59,461 bases of DNA from Vagococcus vulneris (GTDB taxonomy: Bacteria > Bacillota > Bacilli > Lactobacillales > Vagococcaceae): contig NZ_NGJS01000012.1 of assembly GCF_003950515.1 (NCBI RefSeq), positions 1 through 59,461 on the forward strand, read 5' to 3'. The translations under genes were made by a program, and so were the position numbers. This document shows positions 55,081 through 59,461 of this stretch, in pieces (position 1 is the stretch's first letter; every line of letters begins with the position of its first letter). Under the pieces are notes generated by a model. It was not told the DNA's origin, searched no databases, and was given only the letters and a program-made list of their open reading frames with translations.

Positions 55081-55117
55081 AGAACCTGTGACAACTGTGT
55101 CATAGGTTCTTCTTTTC
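55081..55117. terminator. Terminator between the ABC pair and ogt
   Basis: AGAACCTGTGAC pairs with GTCATAGGTTCT, followed by TTCTTTTC. It overlaps the ogt stop codon. Confidence 0.75.
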
Positions 55118-55564
55118 TAAATCAAGCAAGTATTTTTTTATAGTTAGTCCATCAGATGATGCGCCAAAAAAGCCCGATACCTCTCCACTTTTTTTAATGA
55201 CACGATGGCAAGGTAGTAATATAGGCAGTGGATTGAGTCTTAGAGCTTGTCCGACTGCTTGATAAGCTTTTGGTGAGCCAACCATGTTTGCAATATCTTG
55301 ATAGGTTCTAGTTTCACCATATGGAATTTCTTTAAGACTAAGCCAAACTTTTTTTTGAAATTGTGTGCCGTTTTTGATAAGAAAGGGTGTTTTAAAGGAT
55401 TTTAAGTTACCGTTAAAATATAGCGTTAATTCATTGCTGAATTCTGTTAAAATAGAATTATCATTTGTCGAATGCTTTTTAAGCGGTGTAAATGATAGTG
55501 TTGTAATAGCATTATGTTCAGCATTTATATAAATTGTGGTAGGTTCAATCTTGAATGTTAACAT
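55100..55564 (-). CDS. ogt: Methylated-DNA--protein-cysteine methyltransferase
   Basis: Suicide repair protein removing alkyl groups from O6-guanine. 154 residues. The acceptor cysteine lies in ILLPCHRVIKKSGE; the DNA-binding helix-turn-helix region includes IPYGETRTYQDIANMVGSPKA; and GFFGASSDGLTIKKYLL closes the domain. The N-terminal domain is short, as in Ogt. AAAGGAGGCTTAT precedes the ATG. It is a single minus-strand gene among plus-strand ones. Confidence 0.95.
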   Translation of the reverse strand: MLTFKIEPTTIYINAEHNAITTLSFTPLKKHSTNDNSILTEFSNELTLYFNGNLKSFKTPFLIKNGTQFQKKVWLSLKEIPYGETRTYQDIANMVGSPKAYQAVGQALRLNPLPILLPCHRVIKKSGEVSGFFGASSDGLTIKKYLLDLEKKNL

Positions 55565-55639
55565 ATAAGCCTCCTTTAAATATTCTTGATAAATTTATCA
55601 TAATATATAAATAAAATTGGTGCAAAGGTCGTGTTTTAT

Positions 55640-57034
55640 ATGCAACAAATTCGTTTTATCCATACGAATGATATTCATTCCCATTTTGAAAATTGGCCGA
55701 GAATTCGCCGCTTCATTAAACAGCAGCAAAAGGATGCTGTCCAAAAAGGAGTAGATCATATTACTTTAGATATAGGTGACTTTATGGATAGGCAACATCC
55801 ACTAACTGATTATACTAATGGTCAAGCTAATGTTCGATTGATGAACCAAGTAGACTATGATGCAGTGACTATTGGAAATAATGAAGGTATAACTAATAGT
55901 CATGCTCAACTGAATGATTTATATAATAAAAGTAATTTTGATGTGGTATTAAGTAATCTAAAAGATAAAGAAATTAATGATACGCCAAAATGGGCAGTAA
56001 CACATAAAATAATCACTACAAAAAATGGAATTAAAATCGGTATTATGGGGTTGACTGCCCCGATGACTTTAACCTATGAGCCTTTTGGTTGGCAAGTATT
56101 AGATGTCGATGTAATGCTGGCAAAAGAGTTGACGGAGTTGAAGGAAGAACAGGTAGACTGTATTGTTTTATTATCGCATTTAGGTTTACCGGTTGATAAG
56201 CATATTGCTGATGGATTTCCTTCTATAGATATCATTTTTGGGTCACATACTCATCATTTACTTGAAAATGGTCTAATGCGAAATGGTGTTTTATTAGCTG
56301 CAGCAGGTCGATTTGGTGAGTATATCGGAATTGTAGAAACTGTGTTGGATGATAATACTAATACAGTGATTAATAAAATTGCATCAGTTACCAAAACAGA
56401 GGATTTACCCATGCAAAAGAGTGATTCGTTTGAAATAAGAGAGTTAGAAATGTTGGGATTAAATGGCTTAAAGAATCAAGTGATTACAGTTTTGAAACGT
56501 CCACTTCTTAGAGAAGATAGCTCTTTGATCAGCTTGACTGCTGATGCGATGAGAAGTGAAGGTGAAACTGCAATCAGTTTTATCAATTCAGGTCTGTTTC
56601 TAACTGATTTATTAGTAGGAAATTTAACTGCTTTAGATTTACATCAGTGTTTACCACATCCGATGAACTTAATAAATGTTAAGTTAAAGGGAAATGAACT
56701 AATTAGATTGGTTCTTGAAATAGAGAAAAACAGAGATTTCTTAAGAAATTTTCCTATTGTAGGCATGAAGTTTCGCGGTAAAGTATTTGGTGAAATGTGG
56801 TATCATGGATTGAAATACGATACATTAACAAAAAAAGTGATTTTTCCAGATGGAAGTTTTGTGAAAGCTGATAGATTCTATACGGTCACTACAGTTGATC
56901 ATTTATTATTTCTACCGTTTTTTCCAACATTAGAGTTGGCCGGAGAGACAACCCTACTTGGACCAAAATTTTTACGAAATGTTCTTGGCGATTACTTAAA
57001 AAAGATAAATAGTGACGAGCAGGTGAGAAAATGA
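55640..57034 (+). CDS. yunD: Metallophosphoesterase (YunD-like 5'-nucleotidase family)
   Basis: A 464-residue protein with an N-terminal metallophosphatase domain and a C-terminal 5'-nucleotidase-like domain. Metal ligands: HTNDIHSHFE (D-x-H), DIGDFMDR, TIGNNEG (the family's form of GNHE), LLSHLG and GSHTHHLLENG. No signal peptide is present, so it is cytosolic. ATG 55640 is preferred over GTG 55631, which lies two bases from AAAGG. It begins the conserved yunD-yutD-yutF-TIGR01906 operon and overlaps yutD by four bases (ATGA). Substrate unknown; NAD or nucleotide phosphoesters are typical for the superfamily. Confidence 0.9.
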   Translation: MQQIRFIHTNDIHSHFENWPRIRRFIKQQQKDAVQKGVDHITLDIGDFMDRQHPLTDYTNGQANVRLMNQVDYDAVTIGNNEGITNSHAQLNDLYNKSNFDVVLSNLKDKEINDTPKWAVTHKIITTKNGIKIGIMGLTAPMTLTYEPFGWQVLDVDVMLAKELTELKEEQVDCIVLLSHLGLPVDKHIADGFPSIDIIFGSHTHHLLENGLMRNGVLLAAAGRFGEYIGIVETVLDDNTNTVINKIASVTKTEDLPMQKSDSFEIRELEMLGLNGLKNQVITVLKRPLLREDSSLISLTADAMRSEGETAISFINSGLFLTDLLVGNLTALDLHQCLPHPMNLINVKLKGNELIRLVLEIEKNRDFLRNFPIVGMKFRGKVFGEMWYHGLKYDTLTKKVIFPDGSFVKADRFYTVTTVDHLLFLPFFPTLELAGETTLLGPKFLRNVLGDYLKKINSDEQVRK

Positions 57035-57651
57035 AAAAAGAACAAGAATTAGAAATAGAACAAGAAGATAGCGAATTAACTGAAGCAGATATTGAGCGAC
57101 AACGGCTAATCGACTCATTCAATGCAGATGATTTTGCACTGGGAAATGGTACTTATCGAGTGATTTTAGATTATCGTGAAGGATTTGATTATGGAAAAGT
57201 ATTAGACCGCTATCAGGAAATTTTAGCAAAGTATGATTATATTGTGGGAGATTGGGGATATGACCAGCTCCGATTAAAAGGTTTTTTTAAAGATGACTTT
57301 AAGAATGCCGCAATTGATGCGAAAATAAGTCATTTAGATGACTATTTATATGAATATTGTAACTTTGGATGTGCTTATTTTATTATTGAACAGACCGGTG
57401 AATTTCAAAGAAAAGGTAGAGATACGTCAGGTCATGCTTCTAATAAAAAAAATCGTAATAAAAAAAACAATGCTAAACAGCAAGCACATGTAAAAGAAAA
57501 GAAAATCGAGAAAAACAATAATCGAAAAAAAGATAAATTTAAAAAGGCAGATAAACAAGTAAAGGTTAAACAGGATTCTAATAATAAACAGCTAAAAAAT
57601 CCAAGGAAAGACAAAGCAAGAACATTTACGATACGACAAAAAGAAAGGTGA
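57031..57651 (+). CDS. yutD: YutD-family protein with a long basic tail
   Basis: A 206-residue protein. An acidic N-terminal 30 residues precede the YutD domain (about 36-130; NGTYRVILDYREGFDYGKVL, VGDWGYDQLRLKGFF), whose function is unknown. From about residue 138 the sequence is a low-complexity Lys/Asn/Arg tail of roughly 65 residues, such as NKKNRNKKNNAKQQ, probably disordered and possibly RNA-binding. It is coupled to yunD and followed at once by yutF. Confidence 0.9.
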   Translation: MKKEQELEIEQEDSELTEADIERQRLIDSFNADDFALGNGTYRVILDYREGFDYGKVLDRYQEILAKYDYIVGDWGYDQLRLKGFFKDDFKNAAIDAKISHLDDYLYEYCNFGCAYFIIEQTGEFQRKGRDTSGHASNKKNRNKKNNAKQQAHVKEKKIEKNNNRKKDKFKKADKQVKVKQDSNNKQLKNPRKDKARTFTIRQKER

Positions 57652-57659
57652 GATTGATT

Positions 57660-58424
57660 TTGAAATATAAGGGATATTTGATTGATTTAGATGGTACTAT
57701 TTATTTAGGAGAAAAGCCGATTGAGGCAGGGAAAAGGTTTATCGATTACTTAAAAAAGGAAAGTATCCCTTTTTTATTTGTTACGAATAATACAACGCGA
57801 TCACCTGAACAAGTTGTGAAAAAGTTAAAAGATGTTTGCCAGATAGACGTACCAGTTCAATCAGTATATACAGCAAGCAATGCGACTGTAGATTATATGA
57901 AAGAAAAAAAATTAGGCAACAGAGTCTATATTATAGGTGAAATGGGCTTGATTGAAGCAGTTAAAGAGGCCGGTTTTATTATTGATGATGAGACCCCTGA
58001 TTATGTAGTAGTTGGTCTTGATACTGAGATAAATTATGACAAATTAACAAAGGCAACTTTAGCAATTCATAACGGCGCACATTTTATTGGTACAAATCCA
58101 GATAAAAATATACCAACTCATTTAGGATTACTGCCGGGTGCGGGTTCACTAATTTCTTTAATAGAAACAGCAACACAGACTAAGCCTGTAATAATTGGTA
58201 AACCAAAATCTATTATAATGGATGGTGCACTTAATATTTTACATTTAAAGAAAAAGGATGTCATTATGGTAGGAGATAACTATGAAACAGATATTAGTGC
58301 GGGGTTAGATAATAACATTGATACGCTTTTAGTATTGACAGGTTTTACAAAATCAGGAGATGTTCCTAATTTAAAAGAAAGACCAACGTTTATAATTAAT
58401 TCACTGGATGAATGGAATTTTTAA
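57660..58424 (+). CDS. yutF: HAD-IIA family hydrolase (YutF/NagD-like, TIGR01457)
   Basis: A 254-residue phosphatase of the haloacid dehalogenase superfamily, with a C2 cap. Motif I is LIDLDGTIYLG, motif II FVTNNTTRS, and motif IV VGDNYETDISAG; a conserved GKPKS supplies the motif III lysine. TTG 57660 is chosen because AGGTG at 57646-57650 lies nine bases upstream; a GTG at 57648 would overlap that site and yutD. The substrate is likely a small sugar or nucleotide phosphate. It is the third gene of the operon. Confidence 0.92.
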   Translation: MKYKGYLIDLDGTIYLGEKPIEAGKRFIDYLKKESIPFLFVTNNTTRSPEQVVKKLKDVCQIDVPVQSVYTASNATVDYMKEKKLGNRVYIIGEMGLIEAVKEAGFIIDDETPDYVVVGLDTEINYDKLTKATLAIHNGAHFIGTNPDKNIPTHLGLLPGAGSLISLIETATQTKPVIIGKPKSIIMDGALNILHLKKKDVIMVGDNYETDISAGLDNNIDTLLVLTGFTKSGDVPNLKERPTFIINSLDEWNF

Positions 58425-58425
58425 T

Positions 58426-59061
58426 ATGTATAAAGTGAAACAGAACCTTAGTATTTTGTTTATCTTTTTATTTGTTATTTCGTTATCTGTCGCCATTACT
58501 ATTAATTCTAAATGGTTGTTTTATTTTGATATTGATTACCTGAATATCACTGATAAAGTTGATTTAACTAGAGCTGATATTGTTAAAAATTATCGTGTTT
58601 TATTAGATTACTTAAATTTGTTTTGGCATAAACAGTTAGTTTTACCTGATTTTTCAAGTTCAATATCGGGAATTAGACATTTTCGAGATGTAAAAATGTT
58701 ATTTCAATTAGATTATATTATATTGCTACTTACAATTGTTCCAGGAATTTATAGTTTGGTGAAAATGTATCGTGCTAATACTTTGTGGCTCATAATGACA
58801 CCGATTAAATATTTCTTCATTATTTTAGGGGGATTAATCTTTGGCCTCATTATTGGATTTGATACTTTCTTTAATTTGTTTCATGAACTCTTATTTACAA
58901 ATAACGATTGGCTGTTTGATCCTGTAAAAGACCCAATAATCTGGATATTACCACCTGAATTTTTTATGCATTGCTTTATTCTTTTTTTTATTTTGCTACT
59001 AGTGTTTACTATAAGTATCTATATAATAGCTAAATATCAGTTCAAAAATATTATAAAATAA
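58426..59061 (+). CDS. TIGR01906 family integral membrane protein
   Basis: A 211-residue membrane protein with about four helices (about residues 9-29, 98-114, 123-148 and 179-206). The extracellular N-terminal loop contains DIVKNYRVLLDYLNL, and the later loop has FHELLFTNNDWLFDPVKDPI, both characteristic of the TIGR01906 family, function unknown. ATG 58426 follows the yutF stop by one base; an in-frame ATG at 58408 overlaps yutF. The family is regularly found behind yutD-yutF in Lactobacillales. Confidence 0.9.
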   Translation: MYKVKQNLSILFIFLFVISLSVAITINSKWLFYFDIDYLNITDKVDLTRADIVKNYRVLLDYLNLFWHKQLVLPDFSSSISGIRHFRDVKMLFQLDYIILLLTIVPGIYSLVKMYRANTLWLIMTPIKYFFIILGGLIFGLIIGFDTFFNLFHELLFTNNDWLFDPVKDPIIWILPPEFFMHCFILFFILLLVFTISIYIIAKYQFKNIIK

Positions 59062-59184
59062 TAATTTTAAAGAAAATTATAAAAGTTCTTGCAATTGAGT
59101 AAGAATATTGATATATTATTACATGTCGCTAAGACGTATTATATTTAGAACGATAAATTATGACAATTAAATTTTAAAAAAATA
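59062..59184. other. AT-rich gap before the rRNA promoter
   Basis: About 120 bases with no ORF and no clear terminator for the upstream operon. The composition is very AT-rich, as expected of an UP-element region ahead of a strong rRNA promoter. Confidence 0.4.
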
Positions 59185-59214
59185 TTGACAAAATATTATT
59201 CGGAATGGTATGAT
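59185..59214 (+). promoter_or_regulatory. Strong rRNA operon promoter
   Basis: TTGACA (59185-59190), 18-base spacer, TATGAT (59209-59214) with TGG just ahead forming an extended -10. An AT-rich run precedes the -35. Transcription should start near 59221. Confidence 0.8.
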
Positions 59215-59220
59215 ATAAAA

Positions 59221-59383
59221 GTTGTTACGACAACAATTTAGACCTTTGAAAACTGAACAAAGTAAGACAAACCAAATGTGTAGGGCGTTTTTACGAAAGT
59301 AAAAACAAACCATATTTAGTGAATAACAATTCGTTAGCAAGTTTTAAATTAATGAGCTAAACATCGCAAGATGTTATCATACT
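59221..59383 (+). other. 16S rRNA leader
   Basis: A transcribed leader of about 163 bases. It has an early GTTGT/ACAAC hairpin, the CTTTGAAAACTGAAC element common to Bacilli rRNA spacers, and a GTTTTTAC-GAAA-GTAAAAAC stem-loop (about 59287-59306). The remainder should pair with sequence 3' of 16S for RNase III processing. Confidence 0.65.
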
Positions 59384-59461
59384 TTTATTGAGAGTTTGAT
59401 CCTGGCTCAGGACGAACGCTGGCGGCGTGCCTAATACATGCAAGTCGAACGCATTTCTTTT
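59384..59461 (+). rRNA. 16S ribosomal RNA, 5' end (partial)
   Basis: The first ~78 bases of small-subunit rRNA. GAGAGTTTGATCCTGGCTCA and GGACGAACGCTGGCGGCGTG, then CTAATACATGCAAGTCGAAC, match the universal bacterial 5' region. The first base is placed at 59384 by alignment to the E. coli 5' end. The gene runs out of the window; the hypervariable V1 starts with GCATTTCTTTT and is too short for identification. Confidence 0.97.

Noticed and set aside
1-59461. CRISPR array, prophage, toxin-antitoxin or defence island
   Set aside because: No regularly spaced repeats, phage structural genes, or recognisable toxin, restriction or cas genes were seen; gene content is mainly housekeeping.
1-59461. 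tRNA genes near the rRNA operon
   Set aside because: No cloverleaf-like sequence with a conserved T-arm was recognised on either strand in the gaps examined.

Overview
The window is a 59.5 kb chromosomal stretch from a low-GC Gram-positive of the order Lactobacillales. Evidence: an AT-rich genome with short intergenic gaps, strong AGGAGG-type ribosome binding sites, an AddB/AddA (RexB/RexA) recombination pair, a class B RNase P RNA, GpsB, RecU next to a class A PBP, and a 16S rRNA start typical of Bacilli. Gene content and order (recU-pbp1A / gpsB-rnpB-rlmL-like; tdk-prfA-prmC-ywlC-glyA-upp; yunD-yutD-yutF-TIGR01906) fit the Enterococcaceae best (Enterococcus/Vagococcus-like). The genus cannot be fixed from sequence reading alone.

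Layout. 1-909 is the right end of a broken IS3-family (IS150-like) element. 0.95-5.0 kb holds zwf, an acyl-ACP thioesterase and an amino-acid permease. 5.2-14.0 kb holds signal peptidase I, addB-addA and a DUF975 membrane protein. 14.3-16.2 kb holds a 42-residue membrane peptide and oleate hydratase. 16.5-19.5 kb holds dinB facing an overlapping xpaC-like/telA-like pair. 19.7-21.8 kb is a nucleotide-salvage run (Nudix, small membrane protein, mtnN, nicotinamidase). 22.0-25.2 kb is a three-gene MacAB-like efflux system. 25.2-27.8 kb holds a YeiH-type exporter divergent from a LysR regulator, then ywlG. 28.2-32.0 kb holds a 2-hydroxyacid dehydrogenase, 6-phosphogluconolactonase, an orphan sorbitol-PTS IIA-like protein and an AI-2E-family permease. 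32.0-33.25 kb is a ruined glycerol-3-phosphate ABC importer (ugpC joined to ugpB) ahead of an intact glycerophosphodiesterase. 34-45.5 kb is core housekeeping: azoR, tdk, prfA, prmC, ywlC, glyA, upp, dnaD, nth, pbp1A, recU, gpsB. RNase P RNA follows, then an rlmL-like methyltransferase and an M32 carboxypeptidase. 48.8-52.6 kb holds a ROK fructokinase, class I aldolase, aldo/keto reductase, a flavodoxin-fold oxidoreductase and a 58-residue ORF. 52.7-55.6 kb holds a lipoprotein, a small ABC pair with a degenerate signature motif, and ogt. 55.6-59.1 kb is the yunD-yutD-yutF-TIGR01906 operon. The window ends in an rRNA promoter, leader and the first ~78 nt of 16S rRNA.

How the genes work together: zwf and the lactonase form the first two steps of the oxidative pentose phosphate pathway; AddAB, DinB, Nth, RecU and Ogt cover DNA repair; RecU, PBP1A and GpsB link chromosome segregation to wall synthesis. 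The most informative irregular signals are the decayed ugp locus, the IS end that supplies a terminator to zwf, an orphan IIA protein apparently lacking its phosphorylatable histidine, perfect dyads at yeiH/lysR and upstream of the aldolase gene, and several short ORFs or RNAs of unknown role. I found no CRISPR array, prophage, toxin-antitoxin locus or clear multi-gene defence system.
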